The translations under genes and the position numbers were made by a program. From contig JAFWUX010000004.1 in assembly GCA_017523995.1 (NCBI GenBank), positions 10,569-74,568 on the forward strand: a stretch of 64,000 bases of DNA, read 5' to 3'. Positions 16,547-25,304 of the stretch are shown one piece after another; position 1 is the stretch's first letter, and the number at the start of each line of letters is the position of its first letter. Source of the stretch: Oscillospiraceae bacterium. GTDB lineage: Bacteria > Bacillota_A > Clostridia > Oscillospirales > Ruminococcaceae. The notes under the pieces are model-generated. The model worked only from the letters and a program-made list of their open reading frames with translations. It was not told the origin of the DNA and did not search any database.

Positions 16547-16865
16547 TTTTATATTCACCCGCAAAACGCAAGAGCACGAGTGAAATTAGAAATGAGAAAT
16601 TAGAAATGAGAAATTGCGGTATCGCCTGCGGCGATGATTTTTATAAAAAGAGAGATGAGAGATTTCCTGCCCGTTCCGCTGTTGACCTCCTATCGCAAAT
16701 CGGAGCGGCTTTGTTTTATTTCAGCATAAATATGGGCGAATGGAGCTGTGAAGAACAAATGAATCGTGAAAAGTGAAAAATGAAAAACAAAATGGGGTCT
16801 GGGGATAATATCCCCAGTGGGGGTATGGGGGCAACGCCCCATTCTCAATCCGTCGGAGACACCTC
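16511..16865 (+). repeat. Long intergenic direct repeat, right copy
   Basis: Matches 14448-14783 throughout, with an extra ~20-30 bp in the G/C hairpin near 16800 (GGGGATAATATCCCC). It ends 3 bp before the stop codon of the convergent dockerin gene. Confidence 0.85.
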
Positions 16866-16868
16866 TCA

Positions 16869-19142
16869 TCATCCTGCGGAAAGCTCCGTGCCGCCCCATT
16901 CCACAACTGCAAACCCTGTCCGTTCAAAGGTGCTGAGCTGCTGCGGCGCGATCTCGACCGCATGCTCCAGCGGCAGATACACCATGAACACGCGGCATAT
17001 GCTGTCCGGCTCCGGCGTGATGTGCAGCTTTGCAGTATCGGTATAGGCTGCACCCTGGAATGTGATAAGATTATACGGATTGTGCTCCATGCGCGGCAGC
17101 CAGTAGACGATAAACTCATTTCGCTCCGATTCCGTCAGTCCCATTTCGGTGAGCGCGCCCTTGAGGAACTGTTCGGTATCGCTGCCCGCAACGCAGAAGC
17201 CCTGCGAAAGATCAAAGGCATTGCTGCCATGCACGCTGTCCCAGAACAGATATCTGTGATGCGTGCCGTCTGCCTTGTTTGTCAGTGTGCCGTCCGGCGA
17301 GGCGGTCACATCCCATCCGTTGTGATACTTCGGGTAGGTTGTTGCAAGCTCGGATGTTGTCAGCTCCAGCTCGACATGGACATCGGTCTCCTGCTCGGGA
17401 TAGAGATAAATGACCGGTTTATCAAACGCAACATCTGCAAACCTAATGTTCGGCTCGTCGCTGTTGTCGCATTTGGTTTTGATCCAGCCGCCGTTGACAT
17501 AAACCCAGTCCTCATCGCCCTTGTTGTAGCCTCTTTCAATGAAGAATGCAAACTGCTCGAAGGTGCCGACCACCATATAATCCGTGCCGGGACCTGCATA
17601 AAGATTCAGATTGTCGCCGATCACATAGAAGCCGCTGTATTGTTCAGCAGGGGTATCCGGCTTCACGATCTCCGTATGCTGACGGAAATATTCCTTCTTC
17701 ATCATCGCGAGATCCGCTGCATTGAGGATGTTGTCGCGGCAGAAATCGGCGGCGTTCCAGTCCGTGATTTTTACATCCTGCCCGAGCAGCAGCTTTGTCA
17801 GCAGGACAATATCCGCGATCGTGAATCCGTCGCTGCCGTTGAGATCGCCGCCTGCATGCCACTTCATTTTGCAGGTCATGTAAGTCCGATACTGACCGGA
17901 TCCTTCACCCTCAAACTTTGCCCCGCTGTAATAGCCGGCATTCGACTTCGGATAGTAAAAATAGTCATCTGTCCTGGAAATGATGCGGGTAGAATCAAAT
18001 TTGGCGGGATTGGATTTGATCTGAAATGTCTCCGTGGTAATCGGATCATCCGGAGCGCCGCTGCCCGACTGCCGCATCAGAACATCCCCGCCCGAGGATG
18101 TGTCGATCAGCGCGCCGGTATCCTGATCCTGCAATGTCAGGATGAGATCGTGTTTTTTCTGCTCCGACTGGTCATAGACGAGCGTGCAGTCCTCCTTGAC
18201 CTCATATGTGCCGATGTACTGATCCGTCGGCTCCGCACCGGGCACATCTCTGCCGACCGTCCAGTTGACATACACCGTGCCGTCTGTGACAGGCAGATAC
18301 AGAATCACTGAGGATGATCCGGTGCCGTCCTCAGACCACACGCGGAACGGTTTGCAGTTCGACTCGAGCACCTGTCTGATCTCGCAGCCGTCATCGCTCT
18401 CCTGCGTCATTTTGAGGGTGTCGCCCGTGCTGCGGTTCACATCCGCGCAGTAGATGATATAATCATCAAAAACGGACGCTCTGCCGAAATCATCAAAAAA
18501 TGCATCGTATTCCGCTTTGCAGTCCGGCACCCAGCCCCAGAGACCGCTCTGATACATGTTGCCGTCTGCATTGCCGAAGCGGAACGTTTCTGTTGTCTTG
18601 TATTCGTCACCAATTTTCTCCTGCCACGCGACAGTCAGCTCCAGATCGTCCAGCACGCGGAACAGCGCCACCTCAAAGACAGGCTGCGTTTTGCGGTCTG
18701 CAAATTCCTCAAAGTATTTGTAGTCATGCGAGGGATTGCCGACGCTGTCGCAGTAATCCTCATATGCCTTGACGGCTTCTGCGTCTGCCGGATCCGGCTT
18801 TTCGGGGATTTCGAGCGCGTAGATCTTCGGCTGACTGCACGCAGGCGTATCGACCGTTGTCATGCTGCCGCCGAGCTCAAACCGGTAATCATCCGTTCTG
18901 AACTGCTGCATCCCCCGCACAAGGCAGATGACGCCGTCCGCGACATAGGATTTGCCGTGCGTGTTCCGGAACTCCATTGCAGACGCAAAATCATGCGGCA
19001 CCCAGTCCGGCAGTGTGCCGAACAGCGGATCGGTCAGGGCACCGTTTTCACCGTCCGCATCAGCAGCCTGCGCAGGCAGCATCGGGAGCATGGATGCAAG
19101 CAGCATACAGGCAGTCAGACATGCAAATCGTTTCGCTTTCAT
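16869..19142 (-). CDS. Secreted protein with internal dockerin and SH3-like module
   Basis: Large secreted protein of 757 residues. Signal peptide (~1-27, ending AQA); an N-terminal ~400-residue beta-rich region I do not recognise; a dockerin in the middle (~430-500, GDLNGSDGFTIAD and DNILNAADLA loops); a bacterial SH3-like segment (~515-575, NLYAGPGTDYMVVGTF); and a C-terminal domain starting KPVIYLYPEQETDVHVELE (~585-757). A central dockerin is unusual, as dockerins normally lie at an end. ACGGAGG precedes the ATG. It is 42 bp downstream of the DUF3021 gene and may be controlled by the LytTR protein upstream. Confidence 0.8.
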   Translation of the reverse strand: MKAKRFACLTACMLLASMLPMLPAQAADADGENGALTDPLFGTLPDWVPHDFASAMEFRNTHGKSYVADGVICLVRGMQQFRTDDYRFELGGSMTTVDTPACSQPKIYALEIPEKPDPADAEAVKAYEDYCDSVGNPSHDYKYFEEFADRKTQPVFEVALFRVLDDLELTVAWQEKIGDEYKTTETFRFGNADGNMYQSGLWGWVPDCKAEYDAFFDDFGRASVFDDYIIYCADVNRSTGDTLKMTQESDDGCEIRQVLESNCKPFRVWSEDGTGSSSVILYLPVTDGTVYVNWTVGRDVPGAEPTDQYIGTYEVKEDCTLVYDQSEQKKHDLILTLQDQDTGALIDTSSGGDVLMRQSGSGAPDDPITTETFQIKSNPAKFDSTRIISRTDDYFYYPKSNAGYYSGAKFEGEGSGQYRTYMTCKMKWHAGGDLNGSDGFTIADIVLLTKLLLGQDVKITDWNAADFCRDNILNAADLAMMKKEYFRQHTEIVKPDTPAEQYSGFYVIGDNLNLYAGPGTDYMVVGTFEQFAFFIERGYNKGDEDWVYVNGGWIKTKCDNSDEPNIRFADVAFDKPVIYLYPEQETDVHVELELTTSELATTYPKYHNGWDVTASPDGTLTNKADGTHHRYLFWDSVHGSNAFDLSQGFCVAGSDTEQFLKGALTEMGLTESERNEFIVYWLPRMEHNPYNLITFQGAAYTDTAKLHITPEPDSICRVFMVYLPLEHAVEIAPQQLSTFERTGFAVVEWGGTELSAG

Positions 19143-19184
19143 AGTGTGTTCCTCCGTTCTGTTTCAAATTGTGGATGTGGTACG

Positions 19185-19631
19185 TTATGCAGATTCCTTC
19201 TGCGATTGCTCTGTCCGGATATAGCGCTTTTTGAGCTGCTGATTCATCAGCGCGGTGTGTTTCTTGTCAATCAGATAGTGTACAAAGCAGGTGAACAGAT
19301 AAATAAAGACAACTGCAAAGAATGTCAGCAGCGCGGATACGGGCGTGATGCTGCACCAGCCGAACAGGTGAAGCATCAACAGCGTGATTCCGTAGATCGC
19401 CAGAAAATGCACGATCCAGAGCACCCACGAGAGCCGGACGCTTTTGGTATCCAGACAGATCAGGGCGGCAGAGGGCAGCGCGGTGATCAGACCGCTCAGC
19501 AGAATCTGCCACAGCATGGCACTCTCAGGCTGCGTGCCGGATACGGTCAGAAAAATCGCCGCCGCGATCAGCACCGCGGTTGTGATGTCCACAAAATAAT
19601 GCAGCAGCGAGATCAGAAACTCTTTGATCAT
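19185..19631 (-). CDS. DUF3021-type four-helix membrane protein
   Basis: Protein of 148 residues with four hydrophobic helices (~12-30, ~42-60, ~68-90, ~98-118) and a basic C-terminus. Such proteins are regularly encoded right after a LytTR regulator and are thought to modulate it at the membrane. The ATG overlaps the stop codon of the LytTR gene (ATGA). Confidence 0.82.
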   Translation of the reverse strand: MIKEFLISLLHYFVDITTAVLIAAAIFLTVSGTQPESAMLWQILLSGLITALPSAALICLDTKSVRLSWVLWIVHFLAIYGITLLMLHLFGWCSITPVSALLTFFAVVFIYLFTCFVHYLIDKKHTALMNQQLKKRYIRTEQSQKESA

Positions 19632-20080
19632 GATTCCACCTCCTCAAGCCCGAGCCGGATTTTCAGATGATGCACATACTGCCGCGAAATGACGATCTTT
19701 TCGCCGTTTTTCAGATGTGCCTCCAGTCTGCCGCTGAACAGCGGGGAGAGATACTCAATCTTCTCCATGTTGACGATCATCGACTTGGAACATCGCACAA
19801 AATCCAGCGCGCCGAGCATCGTTTCCAGCTCATAGAGCTTATATTTGACTTCGTAAACCGCGGAATGATAATAGGCAAACACGCGGCTTTCATTCGCCTC
19901 AAAATAGAATACGTCCTGATAGTTCAGCCGCACGATCTTCCCTTCGAGATATCCCGTGAGCTCGGTGTTTGCGGTCTGAAAGGCGCACAGCATGGCAATC
20001 AGCCGCTGATCCGGCGAGGCGCACCGGACAATCACCGCATCCTCCTCATCGGGCTGCGGGGTTTCTATGATGATTTTCAT
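19628..20080 (-). CDS. LytTR-domain DNA-binding protein
   Basis: Protein of 150 residues without a receiver domain. The C-terminal ~100 residues are a LytTR domain (IVRLNYQDVFYFEANESRV... DFVRCSKSMIVNMEKIEYLSPLFSGRL...ISRQY). It forms the well-known one-component pair with the downstream membrane protein. Likely targets are its own operon, including the dockerin protein at 16869. Confidence 0.88.
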   Translation of the reverse strand: MKIIIETPQPDEEDAVIVRCASPDQRLIAMLCAFQTANTELTGYLEGKIVRLNYQDVFYFEANESRVFAYYHSAVYEVKYKLYELETMLGALDFVRCSKSMIVNMEKIEYLSPLFSGRLEAHLKNGEKIVISRQYVHHLKIRLGLEEVES

Positions 20081-20110
20081 GTTCAGTGATCAGCCTCCGC
20101 TTCTGCAGTT

Positions 20111-20902
20111 TCAGATTCCGTCAGAATCCAGCGTCAGTGTGCCGCCGTGCCGCAGCTGATAAACGGGCACGCGGTTCTTCATTGCATCCGCAAATTCAGC
20201 CGGATCCGCCTCCGTGCTGAACGGCGGAAAGGTATCATCAAAATGTGTGAGCAGAATCGCTTTCGGTTGCAGCCGCGCGCAGATCTCCGAGGCGGTCTCA
20301 CAGAGCGCGCCGAATCCCTGATACGGGAACAATGCGAGGTCAGCACCCGCCGGATAATCCGTATCGGCGGCAAGCGCAAGGCTGCCGAGAATCAGAATCC
20401 GCCTGCCGTACACCTCAATGAGATAGCAGAGCGACTCGTGCTTTTCGCGGCATCGGGCGATTGTCCGCAGCTTTTTGAGAATCCCGCGGCGGTTTTGCAG
20501 GACGCGCCTGCTGCAGATCGTTTTCAGGATATCCCCCGCCCCGAGCCGGATGTGACTGCCTTTCAATGCGGTGATCCGGAACGCACCGGCAGCAAATGCA
20601 TCCCCCGCCGCAATGCGGTGCAGATGCGCCGCTGCAACGCCCATTCTGCGCAGGCTGCGATACGGCGCGTTTGTGCATGAAATCCGCGTATCTGCGCGCA
20701 CAAGCGCCGGAATGCTGCTGATGTGATCGAAATGCCCGTGCGAAACAAGGATCCGGCTGCATCCGGAAAAGGCATCCGGCGCGACCGTGACACGGCTCTC
20801 CGGAAACGGGTAAAAGGGGTCGATCAAAAGCTGCGAATCCCCTGCCACAATCCGCACCGATGCCGTGCCGTACCATGTAATCCTGATTTTGTTCTGCTGC
20901 AT
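20111..20902 (-). CDS. Metallo-beta-lactamase-fold hydrolase
   Basis: Protein of 263 residues with the metal-binding motif SHGHFDH (about residues 54-60), a later glycine-rich GSLALAADTDYP segment in place of the usual GD ligand, and LLTHFDD near the end. The layout resembles the UPF0173/UlaG-like branch of the fold. The substrate is unknown. It is the first gene before LytTR (30-bp gap), so it may share that transcript. The ribosome site is weak (GGAAAGAG). Confidence 0.78.
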   Translation of the reverse strand: MQQNKIRITWYGTASVRIVAGDSQLLIDPFYPFPESRVTVAPDAFSGCSRILVSHGHFDHISSIPALVRADTRISCTNAPYRSLRRMGVAAAHLHRIAAGDAFAAGAFRITALKGSHIRLGAGDILKTICSRRVLQNRRGILKKLRTIARCREKHESLCYLIEVYGRRILILGSLALAADTDYPAGADLALFPYQGFGALCETASEICARLQPKAILLTHFDDTFPPFSTEADPAEFADAMKNRVPVYQLRHGGTLTLDSDGI

Positions 20903-20951
20903 ATGCGATCAGCTCTTTCCAATGTTTACAGATATCCTGCTCCTATCTTAT

Positions 20952-20980
20952 ATCATAGCACAACCGGATTCCGCTGTCAA
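20952..20980 (-). promoter_or_regulatory. Promoter of the MBL-LytTR-DUF3021 operon
   Basis: Minus strand: TTGACA (20975-20980), 17-bp spacer, TATGAT (20952-20957). Confidence 0.75.
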
Positions 20981-21018
20981 TGCAACTTACCCTAAAAATA
21001 ATACAACTTAGCGGGCAG

Positions 21019-21312
21019 GCGGGCAGTGCCCGCATCCATTTTGCTAAAGGTCTGTTTTGTGTTTGCTGGATTCATCTTCTGTTTATGAATCAATCAAAGT
21101 TGGCTGTGCCTGCCTCCATTTTGCGCGGGCAGTGGCGGGCAGTGCCCGCCTCCATATTGCTAAAGGTGTGTTTTGTGTTTGCTGGTTTCATCTTCTGTTT
21201 TTGAATCAATCGCAGCGGGCAGTGCCCGCTTCCATTTTGCTAAAGGTCTGTTTTGCGTTTGCTGGTTTCATCTTCTGTTTTTGAATCAATCAAAGTTGGC
21301 TGTGCCTGCATC
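21019..21312 (+). repeat. Tandem ~80-bp repeats with GGGCAGTGCCC hairpins
   Basis: Units begin near 21019, 21135 and 21215, each with GCGGGCAGTGCCCGC-like hairpin, then CCATTTTGCTAAAGG and a stretch ending TTGAATCAATC. The first interval is longer because of a degenerate half unit, and a partial unit ends at about 21312. Related hairpins occur at 23771 and 63890. No gene is supported. Confidence 0.75.
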
Positions 21313-21428
21313 CGATTTTTCATAGCTGACAAAGAACCATTTATAAGATCATCCGCGCAGCGGATACCGCAATTTCTAATTTCTATTTTCTCATTTCTAA
21401 TTTCAAAAGCGCTCTTGTGTTTTGCGGG
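21304..21428 (-). repeat. Dispersed hairpin repeat, inverted copy
   Basis: Reverse complement of the motif block in 14497-14580 and of 25098-25265: TTTCTAATTTC tracts with the hairpin ATCCGC-tgc-GCGGAT. It ends inside the GH3 promoter. Confidence 0.75.
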
Positions 21429-21443
21429 AGAATATGCTACAAT
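21415..21443 (+). promoter_or_regulatory. Promoter of the GH3 gene
   Basis: TTGTGT, 17-bp spacer, TACAAT. The -35 box and part of the spacer are supplied by the dispersed repeat. Confidence 0.65.
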
Positions 21444-21478
21444 AGAAGAAGCAACGCTTCGTGAAAGGGAGGATTTCA

Positions 21479-23770
21479 ATGGATATCAGAAAAATAATTG
21501 CGGAAATGTCGCTGGAGGAGAAAGCATCCTTTGTCTCCGGCGCAACCGCATGGACAACGGATGATCTCGAACAGGCGCACGGTGTGCCCGCCATATTCAT
21601 GTGCGACGGTCCGCACGGACTCCGCAAGCAGGATCTTTCGCTGAACCGTCAGGCGGATATCTATGTCTCGATTGACGCGGTCTGCTTTCCGACCGCCTGC
21701 GCGACCGCCGCATCCTTTGACCGTCAGCTGATGGAGAACATGGGCACTGCACTCGGAAAAGAGTGTCAGGCGGAGGATGTTGCCGTGATCTTAGGTCCTG
21801 CGGTCAATATCAAGCGCTCGCCGCTCTGCGGAAGAAACTTTGAGTATATCTCCGAGGACCCTTATGCAGCAGGCGAACTCGCTGCAAGTCTGATCGGCGG
21901 CATTCAGTCGCAGCATGTCGGAACGTCGATCAAGCATTTTGCTGCGAACAACTACGAAACCGAGCGCATGTATGCGTCATCAGAAGTCGATGAACGCACC
22001 CTGCGCGAAATCTACTTCCCCGCGTTTGAAACTGCGGTCAGGAAGCAGCAGCCGTGGACGGTGATGTGCTCCTACAACCGCCTCAACGGCGTATATGTTT
22101 CGGAGAATGAATGGCTCCTGACGCAGGTGCTCCGGAAGGAATGGGGCTTTGAAGGGCTGGTCATGTCGGACTGGGGCGCCGTCGCTGACCGCGTAAAGGG
22201 CATCCTTGCCGGACTCGATCTCGAAATGCCGGAATCCAATCACACGAATGATGCGCTGATTGCGGAAGCAGTCAAGAGCGGCGCGCTGCCGATTGAAAAG
22301 CTTGATCTCGCCGTGGAGAATATCCTCCGCATTGTGGAGCGCTTTACCGCAAACCGGCAGACCGAAATCTTCGACCGCGATGCCGATCATGAGAAATCCG
22401 TCCGCACCGCAGAGGAATGCATCGTGCTGCTGAAAAATGACGGCAGCGTGCTCCCGCTGCAACAGGAGGAGCATATCCTGTTTGTCGGCGGTTTTGCGGA
22501 AACACCGCGTTTTCAGGGCGGCGGCAGTTCGCATATCAATGCGCATAAAGTTGTATCCGCTAACGCTGTTGCAGCGGATTACGGGCACATCAGCTATGCA
22601 GAGGGCTTTCCGGCGGACAGCGATGCCCGTGACGAAGCAGCCATGCAGGATGCCCTCCGCAAAGCCGCATCGGCGGATAAAATCGTGGTGTTTGCAGGTC
22701 TGCCGGATTCTTATGAATCGGAGGGATTTGACCGCACGCATATGGATCTGCCGCAGGTGCAGAATGAGCTCATCAGCCGCCTGACCGAAACCGGAAAGCC
22801 GGTCATTGTGGTTCTGCATAACGGATCGCCGGTCACAATGCCGTGGGTCGATCAGGTGCAGGGCATTGTGGAGGCATATCTCTGCGGCGAGGGCGTCGGA
22901 GAAGCTGTGATGAATATTATCTACGGCAGAGTGAACCCCTCCGGCAAGCTTTCCGAAACCTTCCCGCGCCGTCTGGAGGATACCCCCTGCTATCTCAATC
23001 TGGATGTCAGGGAACACAAGATGCGCTATGCGGAAGGCGTGTTCGTCGGATACTGCTACTATGACACCAAGAAAATGGATGTGCTGTTCCCGTTCGGATA
23101 CGGTCTCAGCTATACTTCGTTTGCCTACAGCAATCCGCGGGTGATTGCGGGCGGCTGCGAATCTGCCGCGGGAGAGACCGCTGAAATCCATGTGCAGGAC
23201 GGCGCGGATGTCCTTGTCGATATCACGAACACCGGCGCAATGGCGGGCAAGGAAATCGTGCAGCTCTATATCGCCGATCACACCGGTCAGGCGCAGCGTC
23301 CGGTTCATGAGCTCAAAGGCTTTGAAAAGGTTGCGCTGCAGCCCGGCGAGACTAAGACCGTCCGGTTTCATCTGGATCAGAGATCGTTTGCGTACTTCTC
23401 CGAACGCATCCATGACTGGTATGCGCCGAACGGCAGCTATACCATCGAGATTGCGCAGTCCTCGCGGGATATCAACTGCAGGATCGCCGTACAGCTGACG
23501 GGCTCTGAACAGATCGCGCCCGTGCTTGATGCGGATGTGCAGATCGGAGAACTGCTCGCATATGATAAGCTGCACGATGCAGCGCTCGAACTGCTGCAGG
23601 ATAAAATGTTCGCATTTGCAGGCGTGGAGCGCGAAGAAGATATGACGCCGCTCGACCGCGCCATGATTCAGTATATGCCGCTCCGCACGCTGAGAAGCTT
23701 TATCGGATGCAGCAACGAGGAAGTGAACGCAATCGTTGCAAAGCTGAAAGAAATCGCCTGGGAATCATAA
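21479..23770 (+). CDS. Glycoside hydrolase family 3, beta-glucosidase-like, cytoplasmic
   Basis: Enzyme of 763 residues without signal peptide, so it acts on imported oligosaccharides. It has the (beta/alpha)8 domain with the nucleophile region LVMSDWGA (Asp near residue 231), the alpha/beta sandwich with the likely acid/base motif ESEGFDRTHMDLP (Glu near residue 414), and a C-terminal fibronectin III-like domain (GKEIVQLYIAD...ELKGFEKVALQPGE). An extra ~80 residues follow. The ATG at 21479 is preferred over an upstream GTG because AAAGGGAGG lies just before it. Exact sugar specificity is not readable. Confidence 0.93.
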   Translation: MDIRKIIAEMSLEEKASFVSGATAWTTDDLEQAHGVPAIFMCDGPHGLRKQDLSLNRQADIYVSIDAVCFPTACATAASFDRQLMENMGTALGKECQAEDVAVILGPAVNIKRSPLCGRNFEYISEDPYAAGELAASLIGGIQSQHVGTSIKHFAANNYETERMYASSEVDERTLREIYFPAFETAVRKQQPWTVMCSYNRLNGVYVSENEWLLTQVLRKEWGFEGLVMSDWGAVADRVKGILAGLDLEMPESNHTNDALIAEAVKSGALPIEKLDLAVENILRIVERFTANRQTEIFDRDADHEKSVRTAEECIVLLKNDGSVLPLQQEEHILFVGGFAETPRFQGGGSSHINAHKVVSANAVAADYGHISYAEGFPADSDARDEAAMQDALRKAASADKIVVFAGLPDSYESEGFDRTHMDLPQVQNELISRLTETGKPVIVVLHNGSPVTMPWVDQVQGIVEAYLCGEGVGEAVMNIIYGRVNPSGKLSETFPRRLEDTPCYLNLDVREHKMRYAEGVFVGYCYYDTKKMDVLFPFGYGLSYTSFAYSNPRVIAGGCESAAGETAEIHVQDGADVLVDITNTGAMAGKEIVQLYIADHTGQAQRPVHELKGFEKVALQPGETKTVRFHLDQRSFAYFSERIHDWYAPNGSYTIEIAQSSRDINCRIAVQLTGSEQIAPVLDADVQIGELLAYDKLHDAALELLQDKMFAFAGVEREEDMTPLDRAMIQYMPLRTLRSFIGCSNEEVNAIVAKLKEIAWES

Positions 23771-23864
23771 GCAGGCAGTGCCTGCACCCGATCGGCTGAA
23801 GTCCGAATTGTTCATCTGCAAAGACAAAATTCTGTTTCCCGATCGTAGAATCTGTGTACATGAA

Positions 23865-23905
23865 AAAGCCGCTGAAACTGGCATGACGCCCGTTTCAGCG
23901 GCTTT
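23865..23905. terminator. Bidirectional terminator between GH3 and feoB remnant
   Basis: AAAGCCGCTGAAAC pairs with GTTTCAGCGGCTTT; T-rich on the plus side, A-run on the other. Confidence 0.8.
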
Positions 23906-23941
23906 GTTACAGTATGAATATCCGTCAGAGACATTTGCAAA

Positions 23942-24488
23942 TCAGATGAACAGACTTGCAATGTGATACACAATGCAGGAGAGAATCAGCGCATTGCAGA
24001 TGTAGAACAGCGCGACTCTGACCGTCCACTTGAGCGAGTGGGATTCCTTGTAGGTTGTCGAGAGCGCCATCAGGCAGGGAATATTGAATGTTGTGGCGAA
24101 CATGAACGCAAGCGCCTCCGCAGGCTGGATGACCTGCGTCATCGCAGTGCCGAGCATTGCGGTATCCGCCTTTGCCGTCTTTGCAAAGAAGGCTGCCTCC
24201 ATCAGCGAATTGCTGCCCATGAAAACCGCGTTCAGGGTACCGAGCACCGCCTCCTTTGCAAATGCGCCGCTGACAAACGCCATGAAGGTCTGCCAGCCCA
24301 TGCCGAAGAAGCGCGTGACCGGTTCCATAAACGTGCCGACGCGGTACAGCAGGCTGTGATCAACGTTGCCGTCCTTGCTGAACGAGAGCACATAGAACAG
24401 AATCGAAACGAGCGTGACCGGTCAGGTTGTTGTAGATCGTGGATTTGCCGGAGTTCGGCTGTCCCAGAAGTGCAATCCGGTTACTCAT
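23942..24488 (-). pseudogene. feoB: feoB remnant: ferrous iron transporter with internal deletion
   Basis: FeoB normally has over 600 residues with an N-terminal G domain and a membrane part. Here the start (ATG 24488, MSNRIALLGQPNSGKSTIYN, the G1 loop) is fused after ~24 codons to the C-terminal ~155 residues of the membrane domain (GWQTFMAFVSGAFAKEAVL), in another frame. The junction is near 24416-24425 at ACCGGT. About three quarters of the gene is missing, so no Fe(II) transporter can be made. Either recent decay or a misassembly would explain it. Confidence 0.88.
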
Positions 24489-24705
24489 CGCTGCTCCACC
24501 TCGATTCGTTCCGCATCTGCGCGGTTCAGCGAGATCAGCGTCTCGCGCAGATAGATCAGCAGCGGCATTTTTTGTCATTGCGCACTGTCTGAAAGCGTGT
24601 CCCCTCCGTGATGCCGATTGCGGTGATGCGATTCATGAAATGATCGTCACCGCCCAGCGATTTGATGCGCCCCTGCATATCCGCAGGTGTTTCCGTGAGC
24701 TTCAT
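24485..24705 (-). pseudogene. feoA: feoA remnant with a one-base frameshift
   Basis: FeoA is the small SH3-like partner of FeoB. The ATG at 24705 has GAGGAGG upstream, and the first part (MNRITAIGITEGTRFQTVRN) is typical. At a run of six A (24568-24573 on the complementary strand) the frame breaks; with one more A it would continue as KMPLLIYLRETLISLNRADA and end overlapping the feoB start. A homopolymer sequencing error is possible, but the neighbouring deletion in feoB favours real decay. Confidence 0.85.
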
Positions 24706-24754
24706 ATCGTTCCTCCTCAATCTATTCCGCAGACATATGTCTGACAGGATCTGT

Positions 24755-24772
24755 AGTTAGTTTGGACTAACT
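24755..24772. promoter_or_regulatory. Metal-regulator-like operator upstream of feoA
   Basis: AGTTAGT-ttgg-ACTAACT is a perfect 7-bp-arm palindrome 50 bp upstream of feoA, resembling DtxR/MntR-family sites. A second perfect palindrome, CAGACATATGTCTG, lies at 24730-24743. Iron-dependent repression is inferred. Confidence 0.55.
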
Positions 24773-24827
24773 TTTGACAAAGAGAAATCGGCGCAGTGCC
24801 GATTTCAGGTTTGATCTGTGATTGCTC

Positions 24828-25019
24828 TCACTCCATGCCGCAGAGCCACTTCCAGCCCTTTGCAAAAAAGGTGTTGATCGTCTCCGCATAATGCATCGCT
24901 TCTGCGCGCGGGAACATTGTGCTGTATGCCTGCGGGAATACGAAGAAAAACAATCCCACCACCGCATTGAACACCGCACACATCACGATGCCGTCTAAAA
25001 TCGTTCTTGCAATATTCAT
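24828..25019 (-). CDS. Small membrane protein (63 aa) upstream of feoA
   Basis: One or two hydrophobic segments (ILDGIVMCAVFNAVVGLFFFVF) followed by a short polar region and an aromatic end (FFAKGWKWLCGME). GAGGAGG precedes the ATG at 25019, and a good promoter lies upstream. It is transcribed toward feoA, 122 bp away, with the palindromic operator in between. Family not recognised. Confidence 0.6.
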   Translation of the reverse strand: MNIARTILDGIVMCAVFNAVVGLFFFVFPQAYSTMFPRAEAMHYAETINTFFAKGWKWLCGME

Positions 25020-25061
25020 ATGTCCTCCTCTATCAGTTAGCATATGCAAACTTACAACCAT

Positions 25062-25090
25062 ATTATAACACATTTTACCATGAAATGCAA
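25062..25090 (-). promoter_or_regulatory. Promoter of the small membrane protein gene
   Basis: Minus strand: TTGCAT (25085-25090), 17-bp spacer, TATAAT (25062-25067). Confidence 0.75.
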
Positions 25091-25097
25091 GACGAGA

Positions 25098-25265
25098 GAA
25101 AAATTAGAAAGTAGAAATTAGAAATGAGAAATGAGAAATTGCGGTGCCGCCTGCTGCGGCAGATTTGAAATCGTGAGGAGATAGGAGTGAGAAGATGCGG
25201 TATCCGCTTCGCGGATGATTTTATAACCGGTTCTTTGGCAGCTGTGGAAAATCGGATGCGGGCAA
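25098..25265 (+). repeat. Dispersed hairpin repeat, direct copy
   Basis: GAAATTAGAAATGAG tracts followed by two hairpins, TGCCGC...GCGGCA and ATCCGC-ttc-GCGGAT, then a segment also present inverted at 21304-21340. No gene is seen here. Confidence 0.75.
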
Positions 25266-25297
25266 AAATGAGCCTGATGAAAAATCAGGCTCATTTT
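25265..25297 (-). terminator. Terminator of the GDSL hydrolase operon
   Basis: AAAATGAGCCTGAT pairs with AATCAGGCTCATTTT around a GAAA loop. Confidence 0.8.
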
Positions 25298-25304
25298 GTT
25301 TAGA

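Noticed and set aside
21019..21312. CRISPR array
   Set aside because: Units are about 80 bp and repeat almost along their whole length, without unique spacers, and no cas genes are near.
21980..23575. 531-residue minus-strand frame
   Set aside because: Antisense to the GH3 gene; no motif.
24360..24578. Stand-alone small GTP-binding protein gene
   Set aside because: The first ~24 residues after the real ATG are the FeoB G1 loop, then the frame enters feoB membrane sequence out of frame; it is part of a broken feoB.
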